Positions 46,207 through 55,944 are shown, numbered from the stretch's first letter. The stretch is 64,000 nt of DNA from DASWTL01 sp966250385 (GCA_966250385.1 CBINHC010000001.1:310001-374000), one strand, 5' to 3'. Made by a program: numbers and translations. Notes: generated by a model not told the origin, from the sequence alone.

Positions 46207-46446
46207 TAATTGTGTGTATTTTATTAGGATTTATTTTTAAAGGGTTGACGTTTAGCAACAAAGAATTCTACTTAAAGTTATATTCAAAGAAGATTATCGA
46301 GATTTTCGTGTTCAATGTGAATTTCCTGCGATGCAGGGCTAAACGAGATTCCAGCACAATTGTATGCATTATTAAGAAATATTCAAAAGAATATTTTTTT
46401 TCCTGATGTCCTTAATGCTTTAGTATTTTCGCTGAAATCCTGAAAA

Positions 46447-47274
46447 ATGACCCGCAAAGAGCTCGTTGACCAGATCCGTTCGAAGAAATCCTTCCTGTGC
46501 GTCGGACTGGATACTGATATTACAAAGATACCTGAATTTTTGTTCGATTATCCTGATCCTATTTTTGAATTTAACCGGAGGATCATCGACGCGACCCATG
46601 ATCTTTGCGTAGCCTACAAGCCGAATACGGCGTTTTACGAAAGCCGGGGCGTTGCCGGCTGGCAGGATCTGATCCGGACCTGGGAGTATATCCCGCAGGG
46701 CTGTCTTTCGGTAGCTGACGCCAAGCGCGGGGATATCGGTAACACATCGGCCATGTATGCCGAAGCGTTTTTTAACGCCGGATCATCCGGAATGAGTTTC
46801 GACGCCGTGACGGTTGCGCCCTATATGGGCCGGGATTCGGTGACGCCGTTTTACAGGTACCCCGATAAGTGGGTCATCCTGCTCGCACTGACCTCGAATG
46901 AGGGAAGCCGGGATTTCCAGTTCCTGAACACCGGAGAAGAGGCCCTGTATGAAAGGGTTATCCGGCAGGCAGGCCAGTGGGGTACCCCTGAAAACCTGAT
47001 GTTCGTGGTGGGGGCCACCCGTGGAGAGGCGTTCACAACCATCCGGAAACATGCTCCGGAACATTTTCTGCTGGTTCCCGGGGTCGGCGCCCAGGGCGGC
47101 AGCCTGGAGGATGTTTGCCGGTACGGGATGAACCGGGACTGCGGCCTGCTTGTCAATGCCTCAAGGTCCGTCATCTACGCATCGGGCGGTAAGGATTTTG
47201 CCGAGGCGGCTCGAAGCGAAGCTCTTGCTATGCAGGTCGCGATGGCTGCTGAACTGGAAAAGATCGGTTTTTAG
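46447..47274 (+). CDS. pyrF: orotidine 5'-phosphate decarboxylase
   Basis: 275 residues, type 2 (mycobacterial-like) subfamily. It performs the last step of UMP synthesis. FLCVGLDTDITKIP binds the substrate. The catalytic array DAKRGDIGNTS is at 91-101, with Lys93. VGATRGEAF and LLVPGVGAQGG are the phosphate loops. Type 2 enzymes are longer than the E. coli form, as here. It is divergent from rho. Confidence 0.95.
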   Translation: MTRKELVDQIRSKKSFLCVGLDTDITKIPEFLFDYPDPIFEFNRRIIDATHDLCVAYKPNTAFYESRGVAGWQDLIRTWEYIPQGCLSVADAKRGDIGNTSAMYAEAFFNAGSSGMSFDAVTVAPYMGRDSVTPFYRYPDKWVILLALTSNEGSRDFQFLNTGEEALYERVIRQAGQWGTPENLMFVVGATRGEAFTTIRKHAPEHFLLVPGVGAQGGSLEDVCRYGMNRDCGLLVNASRSVIYASGGKDFAEAARSEALAMQVAMAAELEKIGF

Positions 47275-47553
47275 GGCTTCGGCTCCCGGCCGGTAGCTCC
47301 GGAAAAAAGTGGCACAATTTTTAGCTTTTATAATCCGCGGCGAAGCCGTATTTTCAACGAATCAGAGCGCAGCCGGCAAGGGCCGTAACAACCGGATCTG
47401 AAGACAGTCAAATGGAGACCGGGAGCGACCGATGGTTGTTTTTCCTGCCCGGCCGGCAAGAAAAACATACATTGGAGCGTTCTTTATCCGGAGGCTGCGG
47501 CGGAACACGGTCCCCCTGGCCTTCGGATGCACTCGGATTAAACGATTTAGTTC

Positions 47554-47775
47554 ATGATTCAGCGACTATTAACCTATTTTGAAAGGCGGTCTTTCGGCGT
47601 TTGCACCTATCTCGGCGAACGTTTCAATATTTCGATTTCGAAGATCCGCCTGTTCTTCATCTACTCGTCGTTCCTTGCGGTGGGCATGTCCCTGATCGTT
47701 TACGTGCTGGCAGCCTTCGTGCTGGATGTGCGGCACTACGTGCGTCGGATCCGTACCCGGCTCTGGGACTTTTAG
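47554..47775 (+). CDS. PspC-domain-like small membrane protein
   Basis: 73 residues. It begins with a short cytosolic part (GVCTYLGERFNISISKIRLFFIYSSF) that resembles the PspC domain, continues into one membrane helix (about 33-58), and ends with a basic tail. PspC proteins take part in the envelope phage-shock response, but single-domain forms like this have no settled role. It sits 88 bases before mutS; the preceding 279 bases after pyrF contain no gene that I can see. Confidence 0.72.
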   Translation: MIQRLLTYFERRSFGVCTYLGERFNISISKIRLFFIYSSFLAVGMSLIVYVLAAFVLDVRHYVRRIRTRLWDF

Positions 47776-47850
47776 TTCGCTCATACTTATCCTCATTTTT
47801 TCCACAACAACCGCAATGCCGGCGTAATCCTGTAAATTAGCAGGTTTAAA

Positions 47851-47855
47851 AGGAG
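47851..47855 (+). promoter_or_regulatory. strong ribosome binding site that decides the mutS start
   Basis: AGGAG stands 8 bases before TTG 47864. Good Shine-Dalgarno sites are scarce in this window, so it supports TTG as start rather than the ATG at 47897. Confidence 0.7.
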
Positions 47856-47863
47856 ATAAAGGC

Positions 47864-50473
47864 TTGGCAAAGACCGCTACCAAAGAAACCCCTTTAATGC
47901 AGCAATATAACAGTATCAAGGTCAAGTATCCTGGTGCATTGTTACTGTTTCGTGTGGGAGATTTTTATGAAACATTCGGAGAAGATGCTGTAAAGGCATC
48001 ATCCATTCTGGGCATTGTGCTGACAAAAAGGGCGAACGGTTCTGCCTCACATATTGAGCTTGCCGGCTTTCCGCACCATTCACTCGATACGTACCTGTCC
48101 AAGCTTGTCCGTGCTGGTCAGCGGGTTGCCATCTGTGACCAGCTGGAAGATCCCAAGACGGTCAAGACTATCGTCAAGCGGGGCGTTACCGAGCTGGTCA
48201 CGCCCGGGGTGGCCTACAGCGATAACATCGTTCAGCAAAAGGCGAATAACTACCTGGCCTCCCTTTACTTTGAAAAGAATTCGTTCGGGATCGCTTTTCT
48301 GGATATTTCAACGGGCGAGTTCCTGGTCTCCCAGGGTAATGCCGACTATATCGACAAGCTGCTGCAGGGCTTCAGGCCCAGCGAAGTAATTTTCCAGAAA
48401 AACCGCATGCGGGAGTTCAGGGAAACCTTCGGCGACCGCTTCTACACCTACGGTCTGGACGATTGGGCCTATACCACCGACTATGCTACGGAAACCCTTC
48501 TCAGGCATTTCGAGGTGACTTCCCTGAAAGGTTTCGGTATTGACCGGATGCCGCTTGCCATCATGGCGGCGGGCGTTGCGCTTCACTATCTGAACGAGAA
48601 TGAGCACCGGAACCTGCAGCATATTTCATCCCTCAGGCGGATCGAGGAGGAGCGGTACATGTGGCTGGACCGGTTCACGATCCGGAACCTGGAACTGGTC
48701 GGTTCGGCCAACGATCACGCGGTCACGCTGGTCAATATTCTTGACCACACCTGTTCGCCTATGGGAGCGCGGCTCCTGCGACGCTGGATGGTCATGCCGC
48801 TGAAGGACCGAAAACCGATCGAAGAGCGGCTGAACGTCGTGGATTTTCTATACCAGAACCAGGAACTCGGCGAGGCGATCCTGCAGGAACTGCAGCAGGT
48901 CGGTGACCTCGAACGGCTGATTTCCAAAATCGGACTGCAGAAAGCCAACCCCAGGGAGGTCCAGCAGCTGAAACGGGCGCTATCGGCCATTGCTGTTTTA
49001 AAGGAGATCTGTGAGGCTTCGGGCAATACGGCCCTGGTCGAGCTGGCCGGCCGGTTCGACACCTGTCAGAAGATCCGGGAACGGATCGAAAAGGAACTTC
49101 ATCCGGAAGCTCCGGTGGCTCTCATCAAGGGAAATGTCATTGCCCCGGAGGTGGATCCCGAGCTGGATAAACTTCGAAAGATCGCGTTCGGCGGCAAGGA
49201 GTTCCTCCTGGAGATCCAGCGGCGTGAAGCCGAGGCAACAGGGATACCATCGCTGAAGGTCGCCTTCAACAATGTGTTCGGCTATTACCTGGAAGTCACG
49301 AATTCCCATAAGGACAAGGTGCCTTCCGGCTGGCTTCGCAAACAGACCCTGGTCAATGCCGAGCGGTATATCACACCGGAACTGAAAGAATATGAGGAAC
49401 AGATCCTGGGAGCGGAAGAGAAGATCTTTGCGCTGGAAACCCGTCTCTATCAGGAGCTCGTTTTTGCCCTGGCGGAGTATATTAAGCCCATTCAGCTGAA
49501 TGCGCAGCTCGTTGCGCAACTCGACGTGCTGCTGAACTTCGCGACCATCGCCCGCAAGAATTACTACGTAAAGCCGCAACTCGATGACTCGGCCGTAATC
49601 GATATCAAGGGCGGCCGGCATCCCGTTATCGAAAAGAACCTGCCGGCCGGCCAGGAATATATCACCAATGATGTCTTTCTGGACAGCGACAGCCAGCAGA
49701 TCATCATTATCACCGGTCCGAATATGGCTGGTAAATCTGCGCTGCTGCGCCAGACAGGTTTAATTGTCCTGATGGCCCAGATGGGATGCTTCGTTCCGGC
49801 CCGGGAAGCGAAGATCGGCCTGGTCGATAAGATATTTACCCGCGTCGGCGCGTCCGATAACCTTTCGTCCGGCGAATCCACGTTCATGGTGGAGATGAAC
49901 GAGACCGCGAGCATCCTGAACAACCTGACCCCGAAAAGCCTGATCCTGCTGGATGAGATCGGACGGGGAACCAGTACCTATGACGGGATCTCCATTGCCT
50001 GGGCGATCGCCGAGTTTCTCCATACCCAGCCAGGGGCGAGAGCCAAGACGCTGTTCGCGACCCACTATCATGAACTGAACGATCTGTCGACCTCCTTTCC
50101 GCGGATCAGGAACTTTAACGTATCGGTAAAGGAGATCAATAACAAGGTGATCTTCCTCCGTAAACTCGTTCCCGGCGGAAGCGAGCACAGCTTCGGGATT
50201 CACGTCGCCAAAATGGCCGGGATGCCTGCCAAACTGGTTCAGCGTGCCGGCGAGATCCTGAAAAGGCTGGAGCAGGAAAGAACCGGCGGGGAGCATATCA
50301 AGGAAAGTATCAAGAAGGTGCAGCAGCAGGCACTGCAGCTGCAGATGTTCTCCATCGATGACCCGGTCCTGGTCAAGATCCGGGATGTGCTGAACAACCT
50401 CGACGTCAATACGCTGACTCCTGTGGAAGCCCTGATGAAGCTGGACGAAATCCAGCGCCTGCTGAAGACCTGA
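47864..50473 (+). CDS. mutS: DNA mismatch repair protein MutS
   Basis: 869 residues, MutS1. It recognises mismatches and recruits MutL. The mismatch-binding motif FYETFGEDA (Phe-x-Glu) is near residue 29. The ATPase has Walker A GPNMAGKS at 618-625 and LLDEIGRGTSTYDGISIAWA for Walker B and the signature. A C-terminal helix-turn-helix (MPAKLVQRAGEILKRLE) supports dimerisation. TTG 47864 is chosen because of the ribosome binding site. It converges on the SulP gene. Confidence 0.97.
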   Translation: MAKTATKETPLMQQYNSIKVKYPGALLLFRVGDFYETFGEDAVKASSILGIVLTKRANGSASHIELAGFPHHSLDTYLSKLVRAGQRVAICDQLEDPKTVKTIVKRGVTELVTPGVAYSDNIVQQKANNYLASLYFEKNSFGIAFLDISTGEFLVSQGNADYIDKLLQGFRPSEVIFQKNRMREFRETFGDRFYTYGLDDWAYTTDYATETLLRHFEVTSLKGFGIDRMPLAIMAAGVALHYLNENEHRNLQHISSLRRIEEERYMWLDRFTIRNLELVGSANDHAVTLVNILDHTCSPMGARLLRRWMVMPLKDRKPIEERLNVVDFLYQNQELGEAILQELQQVGDLERLISKIGLQKANPREVQQLKRALSAIAVLKEICEASGNTALVELAGRFDTCQKIRERIEKELHPEAPVALIKGNVIAPEVDPELDKLRKIAFGGKEFLLEIQRREAEATGIPSLKVAFNNVFGYYLEVTNSHKDKVPSGWLRKQTLVNAERYITPELKEYEEQILGAEEKIFALETRLYQELVFALAEYIKPIQLNAQLVAQLDVLLNFATIARKNYYVKPQLDDSAVIDIKGGRHPVIEKNLPAGQEYITNDVFLDSDSQQIIIITGPNMAGKSALLRQTGLIVLMAQMGCFVPAREAKIGLVDKIFTRVGASDNLSSGESTFMVEMNETASILNNLTPKSLILLDEIGRGTSTYDGISIAWAIAEFLHTQPGARAKTLFATHYHELNDLSTSFPRIRNFNVSVKEINNKVIFLRKLVPGGSEHSFGIHVAKMAGMPAKLVQRAGEILKRLEQERTGGEHIKESIKKVQQQALQLQMFSIDDPVLVKIRDVLNNLDVNTLTPVEALMKLDEIQRLLKT

Positions 50474-50501
50474 TCCGTGGGGGAGTCTACCCGGTGCGCT
50501 A

Positions 50502-52037
50502 TCAGCGTTCTTCAGCGATCCGGTAGGCCGGGTCTTCCAGGATATTCACTTCGATAAGCCCTTCTGCATTCCTTAGCAGCTGGCGGCAGTCAGGACTCAG
50601 ATGCCGCAGGCGCAGTATTTTGCCCGCTGCCCTGTAGCGTTCGGTCAGTTTGTTCAGCGCCTCGATACCCGACATATCGGCGACCCGGCTTTCCCTGAAA
50701 TCGACGATCACTTCGTGAGGATCTCCGGCAACGTCAAACTTTTCGGTAAAAGCGGCTACCGATGCGAAGAACAACGGCCCGAAGATCTCGTAATGCCGGA
50801 TTCCCTGTTCGTCGGTGTACTTCCGGGCCCGGATCCTTTTGGCGCTTTCCCAGGCAAAGACGAGGGCGGAAATGATCACGCCGATCAGGACAGCCAGGGC
50901 AAGGTTATGCAGCCAGACGGTAATACCGGCCACCAGGATGCCTACGATCACGTCATGGCGGGGCATTTTATTGATAATCCGAAAACTGATCCATTCAAAG
51001 GTTCCGATAGCGACCATGATCATGACGCCGACCAGGGCGGCTATCGGCACCCGCTCGATTACGGGAGCTCCGATGAGGATGATCGCCAGGATGGTGAGCG
51101 CCGCAATAATGCCAGACAGCCTTGCACGGGCACCGGCAGATAGGTTGACAAGCGTCTGGGCGATCATCGGACAGCCGCCCATTCCGGTAAAGAAGCCGTT
51201 CAGCACATTAGCTGCGCCCTGGGCAAGACTTTCCCGGTTCCCGTTCCCTTTACTGCCGGTGATCTCATCCACCAGGTTCAGCGTCAGGAGTCCCTCTGTA
51301 AGCCCGACAGCGGCCATGATCAGCGCATAGGGAAAGATGACCGAGAGGGTTTCCATCCGTAAAGGCACCTGCGGCACATGGAACGGCGGGAGGCTGCCGC
51401 TTACCGAGGCAATATCCCGGACCATTCTGGTGTCGATTCCCAGACCCAGGACGACCGCGAATACGACCAGGATCGCCACCAGGGAGGCCGGAACCGCCCG
51501 CGTCACCCGAGGCAGGATCACCACGATGGCGATGGTAAGGGCGACCAGCCCGAGCATGATATATAACGGGTCCCCGGAGAGCCAGACCTGCTCTCCGTTC
51601 ACTTCCGTTTTGAATTGCTGCAGCTGTGCAGTGAAAATGATGATCGCCAGCCCGTTGACAAAACCGTACATGACCGGCTGCGGGACCAGGCGGACGAACT
51701 TGCCCAGCCGGAAGATCCCCACCAGCACCTGGAATACGCCGGCGAGTGCCACTGCCGCAAAGACATATTCGAGTCCGTGGGATTGCATCAGGGCGATCAG
51801 AACCACCACGGTGGCTCCTGCACCCCCGGAGATCAGCCCCGGCCGGCCTCCGAAGGCGGCGGTGACCAGCCCCATGATAAAGGCGGCATACAGGCCCGAT
51901 AGCGGGGGAATCCCGGCCAGGATCGCAAACGAAAGCGATTCGGGCATCATGGTCATCGCTACGGTCAGCCCCGCGAGGATCTCGGTCCGGTAGTCAATTT
52001 TCTTTTTGAAGTCGAATAGTCGAAGGATGGGTTGCAT
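50502..52037 (-). CDS. SulP-family anion transporter with STAS domain
   Basis: 511 residues. A membrane part of 10-14 helices (AGLTVAMTMMPESLSFAILAGIPPLSGLYAAF is the family's first signature) is followed by a cytoplasmic STAS domain from about 420 (EVIVDFRESRVADMSGIEALNKL). SulP proteins move sulfate, bicarbonate, chloride or dicarboxylates; the ion cannot be read from the sequence. It is monocistronic, and an imperfect palindrome covers its -7 element. Confidence 0.92.
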   Translation of the reverse strand: MQPILRLFDFKKKIDYRTEILAGLTVAMTMMPESLSFAILAGIPPLSGLYAAFIMGLVTAAFGGRPGLISGGAGATVVVLIALMQSHGLEYVFAAVALAGVFQVLVGIFRLGKFVRLVPQPVMYGFVNGLAIIIFTAQLQQFKTEVNGEQVWLSGDPLYIMLGLVALTIAIVVILPRVTRAVPASLVAILVVFAVVLGLGIDTRMVRDIASVSGSLPPFHVPQVPLRMETLSVIFPYALIMAAVGLTEGLLTLNLVDEITGSKGNGNRESLAQGAANVLNGFFTGMGGCPMIAQTLVNLSAGARARLSGIIAALTILAIILIGAPVIERVPIAALVGVMIMVAIGTFEWISFRIINKMPRHDVIVGILVAGITVWLHNLALAVLIGVIISALVFAWESAKRIRARKYTDEQGIRHYEIFGPLFFASVAAFTEKFDVAGDPHEVIVDFRESRVADMSGIEALNKLTERYRAAGKILRLRHLSPDCRQLLRNAEGLIEVNILEDPAYRIAEER

Positions 52038-52088
52038 ACTAAGGGGACGGTTGGAAGGTGGCCGGTGAAACTGCGGGCTTCCGGACAG

Positions 52089-52116
52089 CCGGCAAACTTA
52101 CAAAAAAGTGTGCCGG
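52089..52116. promoter_or_regulatory. SulP promoter overlapped by an imperfect palindrome
   Basis: The minus strand has TAAGTTTG (52100-52093), an exact TAnnTTTG. It is inside an 11-bp inverted repeat with one mismatch (CCGGCAAACTT at 52089-52099 and AAGTGTGCCGG at 52106-52116, 6-base centre). A repressor site over the promoter is one reading, a hairpin another. The DUF937-like gene is divergent, 66 bases to the right. Confidence 0.45.
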
Positions 52117-52181
52117 GGCGTGGGAAATAATAAACAGAAACCGAACGGCGGTTCTGATGGTTCTCTGAAAAAGTAAAAGAG

Positions 52182-52499
52182 ATGTTTGATCAAGTGTTAA
52201 ATGCAGTAAAGCAGCACCTGGACCAGGATCCTGCCATTGCGGGTCAGATCCCGGCGGAACACAGGGAAGAGGTTCACCAGGAGGTTGCCAAAGGAGTTAC
52301 CGACGGTCTGAAGAATCAGGCCGGGGGCGGATTGGCCGGCATGGTGTCCTCGCTGACGGGAGGCGGAGGCGGCTCAATGGTATCTTCGGTGACCAGCGCC
52401 GTCACCGAGCGACTGACCGGAAAATTCGGATTGTCCCAGTCGGCCGTTCAGTCGATCAGCGCCGCGGTGCCGCAAATCGTGCAGAAGTTCATGAAGTGA
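52182..52499 (+). CDS. DUF937-like small protein
   Basis: 105 residues. An amphipathic N-terminal half (MFDQVLNAVKQHLDQ, then an AEHREEVHQEVAKGV segment), a glycine-rich centre (GGGLAGMVSSLTGGGGG) and a C-terminal half with KFGLSQSAVQSISAAVPQIVQKFM resemble the DUF937/YidB-like family. No function is established and no signal peptide is seen. It has its own strong terminator. Confidence 0.72.
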   Translation: MFDQVLNAVKQHLDQDPAIAGQIPAEHREEVHQEVAKGVTDGLKNQAGGGLAGMVSSLTGGGGGSMVSSVTSAVTERLTGKFGLSQSAVQSISAAVPQIVQKFMK

Positions 52500-52519
52500 C
52501 CGCAAGAAGCGGTAAAACA

Positions 52520-52557
52520 ACAGGGGCATTTCATATTGAAATGCCCCTGTCGTTTTG
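52520..52557. terminator. bidirectional terminator between convergent genes
   Basis: A perfect 14-bp stem (ACAGGGGCATTTCA with its complement, 3-base loop) is followed by CGTTTTG on the plus strand and TGTTTT on the minus strand. It serves the DUF937-like gene and the M28 peptidase gene. Confidence 0.88.
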
Positions 52558-52577
52558 AGGTGGTTTGACCGGTAATC

Positions 52578-54173
52578 CTAGTTCACGCCGCCGGCGCGGG
52601 TTGGAGATACCTGGGCAGGCCATTTCATCTGCTGACCGGTACGGTTGTTCACCGGAAGGTTGATCTTTTCGCGGGAAGTCGTCTGCGGGTCTTCTGAGGC
52701 CATGTAAGCCAGGATCGCTGTCAGGATCGCATTACTGCGCACATCGTCAAATACGATCTTGTCATACGTATCGCGGTTGGTGTGCCAGGTATAGTTGAAA
52801 TACGACCAGTTCAGGGAACTCAGCGAGAAAGCAGGCGCGCCGGCCGCTACGAAGGAAGCATAGTCAGATCCTCCGCCACCCGGAGTGCCGGGGAAATTGG
52901 TCTCGATATCGTTGCGGATCTCGGCAGGCACCTTTGAAAGCCATCTTCCAAGGTAATCATAGGCGTGGAGGAATCCTTGTCCCGACAGGTTAACCACCCG
53001 GCCGGTTCCGTTGTCCTGGTTGAACAGGGCCTGGATGTTCTTGACGATTTCGGGGTGGTCCTCAACGAATGCACGGGAGCCGTTAAGACCCTGCTCTTCA
53101 CTTCCCCAGTGGCCGACCAGGATCGTCCGTTTCGGGTTAGGATAGATCTTCTTCAGGATCCGCATGGCTTCCATCATGGTAAGGGTGCCGGTACCGTTAT
53201 CGGTAGCGCCGGTGCCGCCGTCCCATGAGTCGAAGTGGGCGGAGAGGATCACGTATTCGTCAGGTTTCTCGGTGCCCTTGATCTCTGCGATGGTGTTGAA
53301 TACCGGTACCATGCCATGTTCCTTGGAATCGGCGCGGACGCTGATCTGCGGTTTCTGACCGGATTCAGACAGCCGGTACAGCAATCCGTAATCCTCCAGG
53401 GAAATGTCTACGGTCGGGATTTTTTTGGTGTAGGCACTGAAAATCTTGTTTACGCCGAAACCGGCTGACCAGTTGGACGCAACGATACCTGCAGCGCCGG
53501 CTTTTTCAAGGGCTACCGGCAGGGTCCGGGCATTATATCCGGTCTTCTGTAGGCGTTCCTTCCAGGCGGCTGTGAGCGTTTCGCGCTCCTGCTTCATCTT
53601 TTCAAATGATGCCGGTTTTGCGAACTCTTTCCAATTGTAATCCGGGCGCCCGGTCGGTTGCGGCATGGAAATCATCACGAATTTGCCGCGGGCCCGGGGA
53701 AGCCATTTTTCGAAAGCAAGTGAGTCGGTCACGTCGGGAAGGACGATCACTTCAGCCGTTACGGCCTTGCCCTTGGTTGAAGGGCTCCATGCCAGTTGCA
53801 TGCCTTCCAGCGAGCGTACACGCGGGTATACCAGGTCGATATGGGAGATTCCGCGTTCCCAGCCGCGCCATTCGCCCCATTTCTCGTTCCGGGCTTCGAT
53901 CCCCCAGCCCTTATATTTCGCTACGGCCCAGTCGTTGGCCTTTTTCATCTGCGGGGTTCCGACCAGACGCGGACCGATACCGTCCATCAGTTCGTGAGCA
54001 AGGATCTCAAGTTGGGAATTCTCTGTTGCTTCCTTTACAATGCTCTCCACGATGGGATCCTTGGCATTGGTCTGAGCAACTGAAAGGTTTGCCGAAAGCA
54101 GCATGCCCAGGAACAATAATTTCCCGGTCCGGCCCTTTTGGATAAAGTTCAGGTTGTTGTTTAAGGTTTTCAT
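52578..54173 (-). CDS. exported M28-family aminopeptidase
   Basis: 531 residues from ATG 54173. A basic start plus hydrophobic stretch (GKLLFLGMLLSANLSVAQ) is a signal peptide. The catalytic part carries the two-zinc site: SAHFDSWDGGTGATDNGTG gives His and the bridging Asp, HWGSEEQGLNGSRAF the Glu-Glu pair, and FNYTWHTNRDTYDKI the final His. A PA (protease-associated) insert lies between, near GAAGIVASNWSAGFG. It probably cleaves peptides in the periplasm or outside the cell. A longer frame from 54233 would put extra residues before the signal peptide. Confidence 0.9.
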   Translation of the reverse strand: MKTLNNNLNFIQKGRTGKLLFLGMLLSANLSVAQTNAKDPIVESIVKEATENSQLEILAHELMDGIGPRLVGTPQMKKANDWAVAKYKGWGIEARNEKWGEWRGWERGISHIDLVYPRVRSLEGMQLAWSPSTKGKAVTAEVIVLPDVTDSLAFEKWLPRARGKFVMISMPQPTGRPDYNWKEFAKPASFEKMKQERETLTAAWKERLQKTGYNARTLPVALEKAGAAGIVASNWSAGFGVNKIFSAYTKKIPTVDISLEDYGLLYRLSESGQKPQISVRADSKEHGMVPVFNTIAEIKGTEKPDEYVILSAHFDSWDGGTGATDNGTGTLTMMEAMRILKKIYPNPKRTILVGHWGSEEQGLNGSRAFVEDHPEIVKNIQALFNQDNGTGRVVNLSGQGFLHAYDYLGRWLSKVPAEIRNDIETNFPGTPGGGGSDYASFVAAGAPAFSLSSLNWSYFNYTWHTNRDTYDKIVFDDVRSNAILTAILAYMASEDPQTTSREKINLPVNNRTGQQMKWPAQVSPTRAGGVN

Positions 54174-54281
54174 ACAGCTAATATACAAGTGTTGCAGAAG
54201 TAGCATAGTAACATTTTTGCCAATCAACTTCATTCTTTCTTCATTTTCGGAGCGAATCTTTGCAGGACTAAAAACACACCC

Positions 54282-55046
54282 ATGAAAAAAAAGTTACTGT
54301 TAGCTGTAATTGCCGGCGCACTGATCTATACCGGATGCAAGGTTCATGATACTCCCGGTGCGACCAGGCTGGATGTCCGGATCACCGATGCTCCGGGTGC
54401 ATACGATGCATTGTTCCTGAGTGTCAAGGAAGTTCAGGTGCTTACCTCGGACGACCTTCACATCCTTGAGGTCGGCGACCAGCCCTTTGATATCCTGCAG
54501 TTCCGCCTCGGAAGAGATACGCTGCTGGCATCCCGCGACATTCCGGCCGGGCATATCAGGGAAGTGAGGCTGGTCCTGAACGATTCAGACAACCGCGTCG
54601 TTATTGACGGGAAGAGCTACGAACTTACGACGCCTAGCGGTCAGTCCTCAGGCGTGAAGGTGAAAGTGGATGAAGCGCTTGAAGCGGGCATTGGTTACAC
54701 GCTGACGCTTGATTTTGACGCAGCTAAGTCGATCGTCAGGACCGGCAACGGAAAATATATCCTGAAGCCGGTCATCCGGGCTATCCCGAATGCGGTTTCA
54801 GGAGCTATCGCGGGAGAAGTTTCGCCTGCCCGGTCGAATCCGCGCATCTATGCCATCCAGGGTACCGATACGCTGGGGACAGTCTCCGATTCAGTGGGCA
54901 GATTCTACTTTCCCGGGGTTCCGGCAGGTAACTATAAAATAGAGTTCCGCCCGGACAGCCCGTATCTCGCAAGAACATTATCGGATATCGAGGTTACCGC
55001 GGGAAGTGTGAAGAACCTGGGGACCGTAGCCCTCGGAATCGAATAA
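54282..55046 (+). CDS. DUF4382-domain lipoprotein
   Basis: 254 residues. A lipoprotein signal peptide ends in IYTGC with the lipidated Cys19. Residues about 28-160 match the DUF4382 pattern (LDVRITDAPGAYDALFLSVKEVQV, then LPAGHIREVRLVL-like IPAGHIREVRLVLND). The rest is a carboxypeptidase-regulatory-like beta-sandwich (DSVGRFYFPGVPAGNYKIEFRP). It is likely a cell-envelope or surface lipoprotein; its ligand is unknown. A strong terminator follows. Confidence 0.87.
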   Translation: MKKKLLLAVIAGALIYTGCKVHDTPGATRLDVRITDAPGAYDALFLSVKEVQVLTSDDLHILEVGDQPFDILQFRLGRDTLLASRDIPAGHIREVRLVLNDSDNRVVIDGKSYELTTPSGQSSGVKVKVDEALEAGIGYTLTLDFDAAKSIVRTGNGKYILKPVIRAIPNAVSGAIAGEVSPARSNPRIYAIQGTDTLGTVSDSVGRFYFPGVPAGNYKIEFRPDSPYLARTLSDIEVTAGSVKNLGTVALGIE

Positions 55047-55066
55047 CCTATCTTAGAACGCTTAGC

Positions 55067-55102
55067 AAAAGAGCCCTGCAGACCGATCTGCAGGGCTCTT
55101 TT
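55067..55102 (+). terminator. terminator of the DUF4382 gene
   Basis: A perfect 16-bp stem (AAAAGAGCCCTGCAGA with its complement) has a 4-base loop and ends in TTTT. Confidence 0.9.
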
Positions 55103-55331
55103 GATTACTGCCCATTACCGGATGTCCGGGTTATGGAAGGAGGCGTTGGGCCCCCGGAACCACAGTTTCTGAATCGGAAAACCTGTCCTGGAACTCCTGG
55201 AAGCTCCCCCCGCAGACTGGTTTGCGGGCCTCCCGGTTACTATGTCGCTTTCCCAAGGGACGGGTGCCTGTGCGGCCCGTTCGCATGAACAGTTTAAATT
55301 TGGCGGACTGACAAACGGACAGGGCCAAAAA

Positions 55332-55356
55332 AAAACGCTGACCATGTCAGCGTTTT
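55332..55356 (-). terminator. terminator of the OmpA-family gene
   Basis: An 11-bp stem (AAAACGCTGAC and GTCAGCGTTTT, 3-base loop) is followed on the minus strand by a nine-T run, 31 bases after the stop. No gene is visible in the roughly 230 bases between this and the terminator of the DUF4382 gene. Confidence 0.9.
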
Positions 55357-55387
55357 CCTTGGCAAATTTATGGTAAGCGTTCAAAAA

Positions 55388-55909
55388 TTATTTCTTTTTG
55401 ATCTCAACACGACGGTTAAGCGCTCTTCCTTCTTCGTTGTCATTGGTTGCAACCGGCTGAGATGCGCCGTAACCTTTGGTTTCAAGGTTTTCAGCAGGAA
55501 CACCCATGTTCACCAGGTATGCCTTTACTGAATTCGCTCTGTCGATCGATAAGGTCATGTTGTGTGATGCACTACCTTCGATAGAAGCGTGACCGTTCAG
55601 GTTGAATTTCACATCAGGGAACTGCTTCATTTCCTGACCCATTTGATCAAGTGTAGCATATGAAGCCGTTTTTAATACTGCGGAATTGAACTCGAACTGA
55701 ACATTGCTGTAGTCGAAAGATGGAACCGGTGCCGGTGGAGCTTCTTTTTCCACAACCGGAGCCGGTGCTGGTGCAGGTTCCGGAGCAGGAGTTTCTACGA
55801 CTGGGGTTGGCTCAACAGCAAGAGGTTTCTTGCTTTTGCAAGACGTTGCTACAAATGCAGTTATAGCTAATGCTAGAGTGAATTTGGATAGGTTTTGAAA
55901 ACTTTTCAT
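55388..55909 (-). CDS. OmpA-family (Pal-like) lipoprotein
   Basis: 173 residues. A lipoprotein signal peptide ends at Cys24 (FVATSCKSKK). A Pro/Glu/Ala-rich linker (about 35-65) follows. The C-terminal OmpA domain binds peptidoglycan: FNLNGHASIEGSASHNMTLSIDRANSVKAYLVNMGV and GYGASQPVATNDNEEGRALNRRVEI contain the conserved Asp and Arg that hold diaminopimelate. It anchors the outer membrane to the wall. A -7 element lies at 55937-55944. Confidence 0.92.
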   Translation of the reverse strand: MKSFQNLSKFTLALAITAFVATSCKSKKPLAVEPTPVVETPAPEPAPAPAPVVEKEAPPAPVPSFDYSNVQFEFNSAVLKTASYATLDQMGQEMKQFPDVKFNLNGHASIEGSASHNMTLSIDRANSVKAYLVNMGVPAENLETKGYGASQPVATNDNEEGRALNRRVEIKKK

Positions 55910-55936
55910 GTTAACGTTTGTTTACAGTTGTTTACG

Positions 55937-55944
55937 CAAATTTA
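55937..55944 (-). promoter_or_regulatory. -7 promoter element for the OmpA-family gene
   Basis: The minus strand reads TAAATTTG, an exact TAnnTTTG, 27 bases before the ATG at 55909, in AT-rich DNA. Confidence 0.5.

Noticed and set aside
55115..55384. 89-codon minus-strand frame between two terminators
   Set aside because: It reads through the OmpA-family terminator hairpin and its T tract, and has no recognisable content.
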